A model generated the notes under the pieces. That model did not search any database, had not been told where the DNA came from, and saw only the letters and a program-made list of their open reading frames with translations. A stretch of 22,555 nt of DNA from the NCBI GenBank assembly GCA_937927875.1, contig CALEYV010000137.1:1-22555 (forward strand), given 5' to 3'. Source of the stretch: an uncultured Actinomycetes bacterium (lineage in GTDB: Bacteria; Actinomycetota; Acidimicrobiia; IMCC26256; PALSA-555). Of the stretch, positions 1 to 9,038 are shown piece by piece. Made by a program: the position numbers and the translations under genes. The number at the start of each line of letters is the position of its first letter. The first letter of the stretch is position 1.

Positions 1-416
1 TGGTCCAGGAGATGGTCGCCGACTCCTACATCGACCTCGAGCAGTTCCGGCTCCTGGTGCTGCAGACAGCGTGGAAGATCGACCAGGTCGGCGGTCACAA
101 GGCCCGCACCGAGATCGCAGCGGTGAAGGTGCTGACGCCGAAGGTGTTGCACGACGTCGTGTACCGCGCCCTGCACGTGCACGGCTCGCTCGGCGTCTCG
201 AACGAGATGCCGCTAGCCGGCATGTGGGCGATGCTCCCCGTCATGGGAATCGCCGACGGGCCGACCGAAGTGCACAAGGTGACGATCGCCCGGCAGGTGC
301 TGAAGCGGTACCAGCCGTACGAGGGGCTGTGGCCGCCAGAGCATCTGCCGGAGCGGCGGGCCGAGGCCCGCAAGCGGTTCGCGCACCTGCTGGAGCACGA
401 GGCCGCCCAGCTGTGA
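1..416 (+). CDS. acyl-CoA dehydrogenase, C-terminal part (ACAD10/11-like), 5' truncated by window
   Basis: The reading frame is open from the first complete codon (base 3) to the TGA at 414-416, giving about 138 residues of C-terminal domain; the N-terminal and middle domains lie outside the window. The fragment has the alpha-helical C-terminal bundle of FAD-dependent acyl-CoA dehydrogenases: a K-IAAVKV-like helix, the segment HGSLGVS, and a terminal MGIADGPTEVHK stretch. The IADGP-EVH wording in place of the MCAD-type YEG motif is what I recall for ACAD10/ACAD11-type enzymes (family knowledge). Its stop codon overlaps the GTG start of the next gene by 4 bases (GTGA), so the two are probably translationally coupled. 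That neighbour is an APH-fold kinase, matching the domain pair fused in ACAD10/11. Substrate cannot be read from the fragment. Confidence 0.9.
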   Translation, partial: VQEMVADSYIDLEQFRLLVLQTAWKIDQVGGHKARTEIAAVKVLTPKVLHDVVYRALHVHGSLGVSNEMPLAGMWAMLPVMGIADGPTEVHKVTIARQVLKRYQPYEGLWPPEHLPERRAEARKRFAHLLEHEAAQL

Positions 417-1492
417 GCGAGCTGGCGCCCATCTGGGAGCAGGTCGACGACGACGAGGCCCGCACCGCCGGGCTCGTCGATCCCGCCTCGCTCGGTGCCT
501 GGATGGACGCGCGCGACCTCCCGGGGTCAGGGGAGCCGGTCGAGATCCGGTTCATCAGCGGCGGCTCGTCGAACGAGATCTTCGAGGTGCGCCGGGGCGA
601 GCACCGCATGGCGCTGCGCCGGCCGCCCCGGGTCGTGCCGGAGGGTCGCAACGCGACGATGCTGCGCGAGTACCGGGTGCTCGAGGCCCTGAACGGCACC
701 GACGTCCCGCACCCGGAGGCGATCGCGGCCTGTGACGACGAGGGTGTCATCGGCGCCGCCTTCTACCTGATGGGCCACGTCGACGGCTGGTCGCCGATGA
801 GCTACGGCCGCACCTGGCCCGCGCCCTTCGACACCGACCTCGAGGCCCGGGCCGGGCTCGGGATCCAGCTCGTCGACGGGATCGCGCGGCTCTCCCGCGT
901 CGACTGGCGGGCCAAAGGCCTGGAGGACTTCGGGAAGCCGGACGGCTTCCTCGAGCGCCAGGTCGACCGGTGGCTCGCGCACCTCGAGCGCAACAACTGC
1001 CGCCCCCTGCCGGGAACCGACGAGACGGCGGCCTGGCTGCGCGGCCACATCCCGTCGACCTACGAGCCGGGGATCATCCACGGCGACTACCAGTTCGCCA
1101 ACGTGATGTACGCCCACGGCGCGCCGGCGCGGCTGGCCGCGATCGTCGACTGGGAGATGACCACGATCGGCGATCCGCTCCTCGACCTGGGCTGGGTCAC
1201 CATGAGCTGGCCGCGGGAGGGCGAGGACGCCTCCCAGAGCGGCTACGTCGATATGGTCGGGATGCCGTCCCACGAGGCGCTCCTCGCACACTACGAGGAG
1301 GTCAGCGGCCGCTCGACCGGTGACATCGACTACTACGAGATCCTGGCTCGGTTCAAGCTCGCGATCGTGCTCGAGGCGCAGTACGCACGCCTGAAGGCCG
1401 GACGCGCCGACAACCCGAAGATGGAGGCGTTCGGTCCCATCACGCTTGACCTGATGGCAAATGCCGCCGCACACGCCTCCAGGGCCGGTTGA
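413..1492 (+). CDS. APH-fold phosphotransferase (ACAD10/11 N-domain or LvaA-like hydroxyacyl-CoA kinase candidate)
   Basis: This 359-residue protein has the aminoglycoside-phosphotransferase/choline-kinase fold. An early nucleotide-binding strand and loop reads FISGGSSNEIF (about residues 47-57). The Brenner catalytic loop HGDYQFAN is at residues 223-230 (H223, D225, N230), and the metal-binding DWE is at 246-248, followed by GDPLLDLGW. The GTG at 413 was chosen because it overlaps the upstream TGA as GTGA; the open frame extends further upstream but runs through the dehydrogenase in another frame. Genes of this kind are often annotated as antibiotic kinases, but the coupling to an acyl-CoA dehydrogenase argues for phosphorylating an acyl-CoA hydroxyl group, as in the LvaA/LvaC levulinate pathway and human ACAD10/11. 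The fold is firm; the substrate is inference. Confidence 0.92.
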   Translation: MSELAPIWEQVDDDEARTAGLVDPASLGAWMDARDLPGSGEPVEIRFISGGSSNEIFEVRRGEHRMALRRPPRVVPEGRNATMLREYRVLEALNGTDVPHPEAIAACDDEGVIGAAFYLMGHVDGWSPMSYGRTWPAPFDTDLEARAGLGIQLVDGIARLSRVDWRAKGLEDFGKPDGFLERQVDRWLAHLERNNCRPLPGTDETAAWLRGHIPSTYEPGIIHGDYQFANVMYAHGAPARLAAIVDWEMTTIGDPLLDLGWVTMSWPREGEDASQSGYVDMVGMPSHEALLAHYEEVSGRSTGDIDYYEILARFKLAIVLEAQYARLKAGRADNPKMEAFGPITLDLMANAAAHASRAG

Positions 1493-1518
1493 AACAGAAT
1501 CCGCCCGACCGTCGAGCC

Positions 1519-1556
1519 GCGACCGTCCGACCTGCACCGCGCGGGGCAACGGTCGC
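1519..1556. terminator. possible weak terminator between convergent genes
   Basis: An 8-base inverted repeat (GCGACCGT at 1519-1526, ACGGTCGC at 1549-1556) with a 22-base GC-rich loop lies in the 91-bp gap between the phosphotransferase stop and the convergent dehydrogenase stop. There is no T tract and the loop is long, so this is only a possible bidirectional transcription end. Confidence 0.25.
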
Positions 1557-1583
1557 ACACGGTTTGCGGCTTCGATTCGGTTC

Positions 1584-2594
1584 CTAGCGATCAGGGCCGC
1601 GAGGGCCCGGAGTTGGCCGGGCGTGGTCGAGCACCTCCGGGTTCACCACGTTGGTTGGGCTTCCGGCCGCGTAGGCGTTGATCTGGTCGAAGATGTCGGC
1701 GAACTGCAGTTCCCATTCGTCCCGCGTGACGTAGCCGAGGTGCGGCGTGCAGACGACGTTCTCGAGCCTGAGGAGCGGGTCGGTGGGGTCGAGGACCGGC
1801 TCGTTCTCGTACACGTCGACGGCGGCGAAGCCGGGGCGACCGGCCTGCAGCGCCGCGACGAGCACACCCGGCTCGACGAGGCCGGCGCGGCTCGCGTTCA
1901 CGAGCAGGGCGGTGGGCCTGATGGCGGCGAGGTCGGACGCCGTGACGATGCCACGAGTGGACGGGACAAGCCGCAGATGCAAGGACAGCACGTCGCTGCG
2001 CTCGAACAACGCGGTCTTGCTCTCCGCGACCGCGCGTCCACCTTCCGCGGCTTGCTGCCGGGACAGTTCCGACGACCACACCAGCACGTTCATGCCGAAT
2101 GCCTCGCCGTACCCGGCGACGACCCTGCCGATGCGGCCGTAGCCGAAGATGCCCAGCGTCTTGGACCGGAGCGTGCGCCCGATATCGGTCTGCCAGCGAC
2201 CGGCTCGCATTGCATTGACCTGCGCTGGGATCTGTCGCATCGCGCTGAGCACCAACGCCCACGTCAGCTCGGCGGCCGCGTAGGACGGTGAGCCAGCGTG
2301 AAGATCAGAGGAGACGACGATCCCGAGCCGTGTGCACGTGTCGACGTCGATATGTGGGAACGCACTGCGTTGGCTGATCAGGAGCAGCTTCGGGAGGCGC
2401 TCCAGGAGGGCGGTCCGGATCTCGGTGCGCTCACGGATGAGAACGACCGCCTCGGCATCGCGCAGGCGCACGGCCAGGTCGTCGACGTCCGGCGCGTGGT
2501 CGGTCCAGACCGTGACGTCATGCCCGTCGAGCTTTCGGAAGCACGCCAGGGTTCGCAGGGTGTCGAAGTAGTCGTCGAGGATCGAGACCCTCAC
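1584..2594 (-). CDS. D-2-hydroxyacid dehydrogenase, NAD(P)-dependent
   Basis: This 336-residue protein belongs to the D-isomer-specific 2-hydroxyacid dehydrogenase family, which interconverts 2-oxoacids and D-2-hydroxyacids with NAD(P)H. The Rossmann signature GYGRIG is at residues 151-156. The catalytic triad is intact: Arg236 in NASRAG, Glu265 in VYENEP and His285 in TPHLG. Length is normal for the family. The GTG start at 2594 was chosen because GAGGAG sits about six bases upstream and the sequence begins with a family-like VSILDD strand; the frame stays open to about 2810 without resembling the family. It is a monocistron between an oxidoreductase operon and a convergent gene. Third codon positions look less GC-rich than in the neighbours, possibly a sign of later acquisition (by eye only). 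The substrate (glyoxylate, hydroxypyruvate, a branched 2-oxoacid or other) cannot be decided. Confidence 0.93.
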   Translation of the reverse strand: MRVSILDDYFDTLRTLACFRKLDGHDVTVWTDHAPDVDDLAVRLRDAEAVVLIRERTEIRTALLERLPKLLLISQRSAFPHIDVDTCTRLGIVVSSDLHAGSPSYAAAELTWALVLSAMRQIPAQVNAMRAGRWQTDIGRTLRSKTLGIFGYGRIGRVVAGYGEAFGMNVLVWSSELSRQQAAEGGRAVAESKTALFERSDVLSLHLRLVPSTRGIVTASDLAAIRPTALLVNASRAGLVEPGVLVAALQAGRPGFAAVDVYENEPVLDPTDPLLRLENVVCTPHLGYVTRDEWELQFADIFDQINAYAAGSPTNVVNPEVLDHARPTPGPRGPDR

Positions 2595-2685
2595 TTCCGT
2601 CTCCTCGGTTGGAGCCTCGCATCGGCGCGACACATCGACTGACCAGCACCGCATTGTCGCAGGCTCAGCGATGGCGGGAGCCGGT

Positions 2686-3852
2686 TCAGTGGCGCGGCAG
2701 CCCCAAGATCCTGGTCGCGAGGATGTTCTTGTTGACCTGGGTCGTGCCGCCGGCGATCGTGTGCGACCGCGCCATGACCCGGTCCCGGCCCCACTCGCCG
2801 GCGTTGGCATCGGGGCCGAGCACGTCGCCCGACACCTCGGCCACCAGCTGCTCGGTCTCGCTCCACACCAGCTTGGCGATGCTCCCCTCGGGGCCGAGCG
2901 GCCGGCCGTGGAGCTGGCCCGAGATGGCGCGGTCGGCGACCAGCTTCAGCAGCTCCGCGTGGACGTACGCGCGTGCGAGGCGCTGGCGCAGCGCCGCGTC
3001 GTCGCTCGCCATCCGGCCGTCCCCGAGCGGGGTGCGCCGCGCCAGCTCGAGGAGCCGGGCGACTTTCGCCCGCAGCCCGAGGTGCAGCGTCGCCACGCCG
3101 CCCCGCTCGTGGGCGAGCGTCGTCATGGCCACCCGCCAGCCCTCGTTCACCGGGCCGAGGGTCTGCTCGCCGGGCACGCGGACCTCATCGAAGAAGATCT
3201 CGTTGAACTCCCGCTCGCCGGTGATGGTCACCAGCGGCCGCACCTCGACCCCGGGGCGGTGCAGGTCGACGAGCAGGCACGTGATGCCGCGGTGCTTCGG
3301 CGCCTCGGTGTCGGTGCGGACCAGCAGCTCGCACCAGTCGGCGACGTGGGCGAGCGTGGTCCAGATCTTCTGGCCCGTCACGACCCAGTCGTCGCCGTCC
3401 CGCACCGCCCGGGTGCGCAGCGACGCCAGGTCCGACCCGGCGTCGGGCTCCGAGAACCCCTGGCACCACACGTCGTCGCCGCGCCGCATCCGGGGGAGCA
3501 GCTCCGTCCGCTGGGCCGGGGAGCCGTGGGCCATGAGGGCGGGCGCGATGTTCGGGATCCCGATGACGTTGATCGGCCCCGGCACGCCGGCTCGGTGCAG
3601 CTCCTCGCTCCAGACCAGCTGCTCGAGGACACCGGCCCCGCGTCCCCCGTACTCGGTCGGCCAGGCGACGACGGCATAGCCGGCGTCGGCGAGCTCGCGG
3701 TTCCAGGCCCGCAGCCGCTCGAAGCGCTCCGAGCCGGGGTCCAGGCCGGTGGCGGTGCCGAGCGCTCGGACCTGGTCGGTGGCGTGCTCGTCGAGCCAGG
3801 CCCGCAGCTCGGCGCGGAACGCCTGCGCCTCGGGCGGATACGTGAAGTCCAA
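2686..3852 (-). CDS. acyl-CoA dehydrogenase (FadE/IVD-LCAD-like)
   Basis: A complete 388-residue FAD-dependent acyl-CoA dehydrogenase that would introduce an alpha-beta double bond into an acyl-CoA thioester. The N-terminal domain starts FTYPPEAQAFR; the middle domain has GFSEPDAGSDL (residues 132-142), the substrate/FAD signature; the C-terminal domain ends GGTTQVNKNILATRILGLPR. The MCAD-type YEG glutamate is missing (AGG at 367-369). Glu249 in LAHERG instead matches the position of the isovaleryl-CoA/long-chain dehydrogenase base (DLER-type motif, family knowledge). The start is TTG at 3852, three bases after the stop of the oxidoreductase beta gene, so coupling is likely. As last gene of the TetR-VOR operon it could oxidise the acyl-CoA made by the oxidoreductase, for example isobutyryl- or isovaleryl-CoA (inference). 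Confidence 0.94.
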   Translation of the reverse strand: MDFTYPPEAQAFRAELRAWLDEHATDQVRALGTATGLDPGSERFERLRAWNRELADAGYAVVAWPTEYGGRGAGVLEQLVWSEELHRAGVPGPINVIGIPNIAPALMAHGSPAQRTELLPRMRRGDDVWCQGFSEPDAGSDLASLRTRAVRDGDDWVVTGQKIWTTLAHVADWCELLVRTDTEAPKHRGITCLLVDLHRPGVEVRPLVTITGEREFNEIFFDEVRVPGEQTLGPVNEGWRVAMTTLAHERGGVATLHLGLRAKVARLLELARRTPLGDGRMASDDAALRQRLARAYVHAELLKLVADRAISGQLHGRPLGPEGSIAKLVWSETEQLVAEVSGDVLGPDANAGEWGRDRVMARSHTIAGGTTQVNKNILATRILGLPRH

Positions 3853-3855
3853 GGC

Positions 3856-4722
3856 TCAGCCGTCGAGGCCGCCGGCGGCGAGTCGCGCCTCGACCTCGCG
3901 CTGGCGAGCGACGTTCTCGGTGTGCAGCTCGTCGGTGGTCTTCACCCGGCCGTCGACCTTCAGCTCGCCCATCACGTGCACCGCACCGAGCGTCTCGTGC
4001 AGGTACTCGGGGCTCTCCCCGGTGGGGATGAACCAGCCGGTCGGGCACATGGTCAGCACCTCGACGAACGAGAAGCCGTCCCCCCGCCGCTGCGACTCGA
4101 GGGCGCGGCGCACCATCTTCTTCGTGCGCGCGACCGCGCCGGCGTTGTGCACCGAGCCCCGGGCGACGTAGCTGGCGCCCTCGAGGCGGCTGATGAGGTC
4201 CCCGATCAGGATCGGGTAGCCGTGGTACTCGGCCTCCCGGCCGTCGATGGTGTTCTTGGTGCGCTGCCCGAGGACGGTCGTCGCGGTCATGTGGCCGCCG
4301 GTCTCGCCGAACACCCCGTTGTTCAGCAGCACGCACGTGACCGCCTCACCCCGGGCCGCAGTGTGCAGCACCTCCTGGAGGCCCTCGTTCACCATGTCGC
4401 CGTCGCCCTGGAGCGTGAACACGACCGCGTCGGGGCGCATGCGCTTGATCCCGGTCGCGACCGACGGCGCCCGGCCGTGGAGCGCCTGGACGAGGTCGAC
4501 GTCGATGCTGGTCGTGAACGCGGTGTAGCAGCCGATGCCGACCACGCCGATGGTCTGGGTCGTCACCTCGAGGTCGGTGATCGTGTCGAGCAGGCAGCGC
4601 AGGGCCAGCGGCTCGCCGCAGCCGGGGCAGAGATGGTGCTCACCGGTGAGCAGCAGGTCGGGCGTGAGGTCACCGACCCGCCGGGCCCCGCTCGGCTCGG
4701 TGGAGGTGTCGAGGGTGGGCAT
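3856..4722 (-). CDS. 2-oxoacid:ferredoxin oxidoreductase, beta (TPP-binding) subunit, VOR-type
   Basis: This 288-residue subunit binds thiamine pyrophosphate in a four-subunit 2-oxoacid:ferredoxin oxidoreductase, which converts a 2-oxoacid plus CoA to acyl-CoA, CO2 and reduced ferredoxin. The CPGCGE cluster-ligand motif is at residues 32-37, the TPP motif GDGD at 106-109 and the paired NN at 134-135. The following stretch ETGGHMTATTVLGQRT resembles the GGQMAPTTLLGQ wording I associate with VOR (3-methyl-2-oxobutanoate) rather than pyruvate enzymes. The ATG at 4722 has GGGAG seven bases upstream and lies 11 bases after the alpha-subunit stop. A TetR gene heads the operon. Only three of the four cysteines of a beta-subunit cluster are obvious (C32, C35, later C65 or C208), so I do not assign all ligands. 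Confidence 0.94.
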   Translation of the reverse strand: MPTLDTSTEPSGARRVGDLTPDLLLTGEHHLCPGCGEPLALRCLLDTITDLEVTTQTIGVVGIGCYTAFTTSIDVDLVQALHGRAPSVATGIKRMRPDAVVFTLQGDGDMVNEGLQEVLHTAARGEAVTCVLLNNGVFGETGGHMTATTVLGQRTKNTIDGREAEYHGYPILIGDLISRLEGASYVARGSVHNAGAVARTKKMVRRALESQRRGDGFSFVEVLTMCPTGWFIPTGESPEYLHETLGAVHVMGELKVDGRVKTTDELHTENVARQREVEARLAAGGLDG

Positions 4723-4733
4723 CGGGCGTCTCC

Positions 4734-5873
4734 CTACCAGAGCGTTCGCTCGTTGTCGGGCAGCGGCGGCAGCGCCGCGTCCGCGCCGCCCCGGTGGACC
4801 GCCAGCACCCGGTCCCGGATGGTCTCGACGTCGAGGAGCCGCCCGACCCCGAAGCCGGAGCCGTCGGTCGAGATCCCCCCGATCCCCACCACCGGCGCCC
4901 GGCCGAGGACGGCCAGGCGCACGTCGTCGATCAGCTGGCCCGCGCTCAGCTCGAACACCGCCACCGTGCGCGCCCCCGCGGCGGCCGCCACCGCGTCGGC
5001 CGGGAAGGGCCACAGCGTGATCGGCCGCACGAAGCCGACCCGCTCGCCCGCCTCCCGCAGGTCGCGCACCACCGACCGCACGAACCGGGCCGGGCTGCCG
5101 AAGGCGACGACGACCGTCTCGGCGTCGTCGAGGTAGCCGGTCTCGGCCCGGGCCTCGGTGCGCTCGATCTCGTGCTGCTTGGCGACGATGCGGCGCAGGT
5201 GGGCCTCGATCCCGATCGGCTCGGCGCCGAACTTGGCCAGCCCGAGCGGCGAGAGCAGCTTGGCGTGGCCGGTGCCGGTGGTCGCGCCGTCGACGGCCCA
5301 GTCCTTGTCGGGGACCGGCCCGAAGTCGATCGGGTCCACCGACACCGATTCCTCGACGTGGGCGGTCAGGTAGTCGCCGTACACGAGCACCGGGTTGCGC
5401 CACCGGTCGGCGAGGTGGAAGGCGAGCTGGGTCAGCTCCACCGCCTCGGTGATGTCGACGGGCGCCAGCACCAGGTGCCGGTAGTCGCCGTGCCCGCCGC
5501 CCCGGGTGGCCTGGAAGTAGTCGCCCTGGCCGCGGGCCAGGTTGAAGATCACGAGCGGCAGCTCGGCCAGCGTGATCTCGGCGAACGACTCCTGCATGAG
5601 CGACAGCCCCTGGCCGGTCGACCCGGTGGCGGCGCGGGCGCCGGTGGCGAGCGCCCCCCACGCCATCCCGACCGCCTCGAGCTCGCTCTCGGCGTTGATG
5701 CAGGTGCCCCCCACCTCGGGCAGGTACCGGGCGAAGTGCTCCAGCACCTCGGTGAACGGCGTCATCGGGTAGCCGGCGAAGAACCGGCAGCCGGCCGCGA
5801 TCGAGGCCAGCGCGATGGCCTCGCTGCCCTCCATGAGGCGCCGCTCGGCGCCGCGGACCGCGATCGTCGTCAC
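4734..5873 (-). CDS. vorB: 2-oxoacid:ferredoxin oxidoreductase, alpha subunit, VorB-like
   Basis: This 379-residue subunit carries the pyrimidine-binding and transketolase-C-like domains of the oxidoreductase. GYPMTP (residues 34-39) is the family's GYPITP substrate motif, and NAESELEAVGMA (60-71) carries the conserved glutamates. DYFQATRGGGHGDY (118-131) is very close to the signature I recall for VorB, the 3-methyl-2-oxobutanoate enzyme. The GTG at 5873 was chosen because GGAGGTGGC lies just upstream and it overlaps the ferredoxin stop as GTGA; the frame extends further upstream but into the ferredoxin gene. The subunit family is firm. Specificity for branched-chain 2-oxoacids is inferred from motif resemblance and from the Liv-type transporter nearby; a 2-oxoglutarate (KOR) or broad enzyme is possible. 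Confidence 0.93.
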   Translation of the reverse strand: MTTIAVRGAERRLMEGSEAIALASIAAGCRFFAGYPMTPFTEVLEHFARYLPEVGGTCINAESELEAVGMAWGALATGARAATGSTGQGLSLMQESFAEITLAELPLVIFNLARGQGDYFQATRGGGHGDYRHLVLAPVDITEAVELTQLAFHLADRWRNPVLVYGDYLTAHVEESVSVDPIDFGPVPDKDWAVDGATTGTGHAKLLSPLGLAKFGAEPIGIEAHLRRIVAKQHEIERTEARAETGYLDDAETVVVAFGSPARFVRSVVRDLREAGERVGFVRPITLWPFPADAVAAAAGARTVAVFELSAGQLIDDVRLAVLGRAPVVGIGGISTDGSGFGVGRLLDVETIRDRVLAVHRGGADAALPPLPDNERTLW

Positions 5874-6118
5874 GACGCCACCTCCGTCACCACCGGCTGG
5901 TCGTACCGGTAGACCTCGAAGCAGAAGTCGGGGCACACGAACAGGCAGGCCGCGCACCCCGTGCAGCCCGGCTCGAGGAGGGGGGAGTGGAACCCAGCCC
6001 GGTTCAGGTCGCTGCCCATGGTGAGGACCCGGGGCGGGCAGGCGGTGATGCAGAGCTCGCAGCCCTTGCAGGCCTCGGTGTCGATCCGCACCGTGCCCCG
6101 GCTCGTGATCGTCGTCAC
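5870..6118 (-). CDS. 2-oxoacid:ferredoxin oxidoreductase, delta subunit (2[4Fe-4S] ferredoxin)
   Basis: An 82-residue ferredoxin-type subunit that would pass electrons from the TPP/cluster site to external ferredoxin. Two complete CxxCxxCxxxCP motifs are present: C17, C20, C23, C27 and C52, C55, C58, C62, each followed by proline, so it should hold two [4Fe-4S] clusters. An extra Cys66 follows the second motif. The GTG start at 6118 forms a 4-base GTGA overlap with the stop of the gamma gene, and its own stop overlaps the alpha start in the same way. A much longer frame open upstream to 6844 has only arginine/alanine-rich shadow sequence, so the short form is the gene. The resulting gamma-delta-alpha-beta order is the usual one for four-subunit enzymes. 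Confidence 0.94.
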   Translation of the reverse strand: MTTITSRGTVRIDTEACKGCELCITACPPRVLTMGSDLNRAGFHSPLLEPGCTGCAACLFVCPDFCFEVYRYDQPVVTEVAS

Positions 6119-6696
6119 GCCGATGCCGCCTCGCGCTGCCAGGCCGGGACCGCCAGCGGCTCGACGCGGTCGAGCCCGGCGCGCAGCGCCCGCTCGTTCA
6201 CCTCGAGGTGCTGGCGTCGATAGGCGGGGACGGACTCGCGCATCCCGCCGAGCAGCGCGTCGACGCCGACCACGCCGGTCAGCCCGACGTAGGCGCCGAG
6301 GATCACCATCGACGCCGCCAGCTCGTTGCCGGCCGCGGCGGCGAGCTCGCCGGCCGGGATCCGGCGCACCGTGAAGCGCTCGTCGAGGGGGGCGGCGAAG
6401 GTGGCGTCGTTCACGACCACCAGGGCGCCGTCCACCACCTTGGGCGCGACCGGCGACCAGTAGCGGTCGTGCATGGCGATCGCCGACCAGGCTCGTGACA
6501 CCAGCGGCGGGGCCTGGATGGGCGCGTCGCCCACGACCACGGTGGCGTCGGTGTTCATCCCCCGCATCGCGCCGCCGTAGACGCCGAAGAGCAGGACGTG
6601 CCGGTCCTCGAGGACGGCGGCCCGGGCGAGGACCTGCGCCGCCAGCTGGACGCCCTGACCGCCGATGCCGGTGAGGAGGACCTCGCGCTCGGTCAC
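6115..6696 (-). CDS. 2-oxoacid:ferredoxin oxidoreductase, gamma subunit
   Basis: A 193-residue gamma subunit (catalytic domain of pyruvate/ketoisovalerate oxidoreductase family), which binds CoA and completes the alpha-gamma architecture. The hallmark GIGGQGVQLAA is at residues 10-20, followed by the typical VYGGAMRGM segment and a VVVNDATF strand. Length is normal. The GTG at 6696 overlaps the TetR stop as GTGA, so the regulator and the enzyme are read from one transcript. No unusual residues seen. Confidence 0.93.
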   Translation of the reverse strand: MTEREVLLTGIGGQGVQLAAQVLARAAVLEDRHVLLFGVYGGAMRGMNTDATVVVGDAPIQAPPLVSRAWSAIAMHDRYWSPVAPKVVDGALVVVNDATFAAPLDERFTVRRIPAGELAAAAGNELAASMVILGAYVGLTGVVGVDALLGGMRESVPAYRRQHLEVNERALRAGLDRVEPLAVPAWQREAASA

Positions 6697-7319
6697 GGGC
6701 GCGACGCTCCGATGCCGCGCAGCGCGAACGCGACGAGGTGGGCGACGTCGTCGCGGGTGGGGGGCTGGCGGCGCACGATCGCGTCTTCGGTCGCGGCCAT
6801 GGCCAGGTGGTAGATGGCGTCCGCATCCCGCCCGGGATCGCCACCGGCGTCGGCGACCGCGGCCCGCAGCGGCGCGATGACCTGCTCGCGCTGGCTCGCG
6901 GTCGCCTCCGGGTACCGGGCCGCCAGCCGGGCGCCGTTCACCGCGAACGGCCGCGTGTTGGCGGCCGCCTCGGCGTTGCGGGCCTGCTCCAGCAGCCCCT
7001 CCACCCAGGCCCGCACCGCGTCGGCACCGGGGCTCGCCTTCGTCATGCGGCGCTCGAGCGTCTCCACGAGCCGCCGCCGACCGTCGTCGAGGACCGCGAC
7101 CAGCAGCTCGTCCTTGGTGCGGAAGTGGCGGTAGAACGCCTGGTTCGAGAGGCCGGCGGCCTGGACGATATCGCTGACCCGGGGGTCCAGCGACTCGGTC
7201 CGGCGCATCACCGCGTAGGCGGCGTCGACGAGCCGGCGGACCTCGTCGGCGTAGGCCGCCGCCCGCTCCTCGAGGGTCCGGGCCGCCACCGCCCGCTCGA
7301 CCGGAACGACGTTCTGCAC
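6693..7319 (-). CDS. TetR-family transcriptional regulator
   Basis: A 208-residue TetR-type repressor. The N-terminal helix-turn-helix spans about residues 46-72 (SDIVQAAGLSNQAFYRHFRT), the canonical YRHF recognition helix; the rest is an alpha-helical ligand domain with no assignable ligand. The GTG at 7319 is preferred: a TAGGGT -10-like box ends seven bases upstream, which would give a leaderless message, and the start lies inside the inverted repeat at 7311-7328, a likely autoregulatory operator. The frame stays open to 7409 but across the divergent promoter region. Its stop overlaps the gamma-subunit start (GTGA). It probably controls its own operon and the divergent ligase, with an acyl-CoA or 2-oxoacid as effector (inference from context). 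Confidence 0.92.
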   Translation of the reverse strand: MQNVVPVERAVAARTLEERAAAYADEVRRLVDAAYAVMRRTESLDPRVSDIVQAAGLSNQAFYRHFRTKDELLVAVLDDGRRRLVETLERRMTKASPGADAVRAWVEGLLEQARNAEAAANTRPFAVNGARLAARYPEATASQREQVIAPLRAAVADAGGDPGRDADAIYHLAMAATEDAIVRRQPPTRDDVAHLVAFALRGIGASRP

Positions 7320-7328
7320 TGTCAGAAC
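7311..7328. promoter_or_regulatory. candidate TetR operator (GTTCTG-N6-CAGAAC)
   Basis: A perfect 6-base inverted repeat with a 6-base spacer covers the predicted GTG start of the TetR gene (7317-7319) and the bases just before it. It sits in the 83-bp divergent region shared with the acyl-CoA ligase. Position and symmetry fit an operator that would block the TetR-VOR promoter. It is the only such repeat I found in this gap. That this TetR is the binder is inference. Confidence 0.6.
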
Positions 7329-7332
7329 CCTA
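7325..7332 (-). promoter_or_regulatory. candidate -10 box of the TetR-VOR operon (leaderless)
   Basis: On the minus strand TAGGGT (TANNNT class) ends seven bases before the GTG at 7319, putting the transcription start at or within a base or two of the start codon. Such leaderless starts are common in actinobacteria. It overlaps the arm of the inverted repeat at 7311-7328. No convincing -35 was seen. Confidence 0.4.
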
Positions 7333-7402
7333 TTCCAGCCTTTGGGGACGGGGCAACCCGGTCGAGCCGGTGCCGGTACCGTGCGGAGCCGAGGGGGACC
7401 GC

Positions 7403-9037
<1,635 letters not shown>

Positions 9038-9038
9038 C

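Noticed and set aside
413..1492. Phosphotransferase as an aminoglycoside-resistance gene
   Set aside because: The fold fits, but coupling to an acyl-CoA dehydrogenase points to metabolism; no specific resistance-kinase motif is visible.
1541..1580. Inverted GCAA/TTGC pair near the end of the phosphotransferase intergenic region
   Set aside because: Only four bases pair before mismatches; too weak to call a hairpin.
2671..5136. Long plus-strand open frame opposite the acyl-CoA dehydrogenase and VOR genes
   Set aside because: Its translation is arginine/alanine/glycine-rich with no domain, and it mirrors well-supported genes on the other strand; long antisense frames are expected at this GC content.
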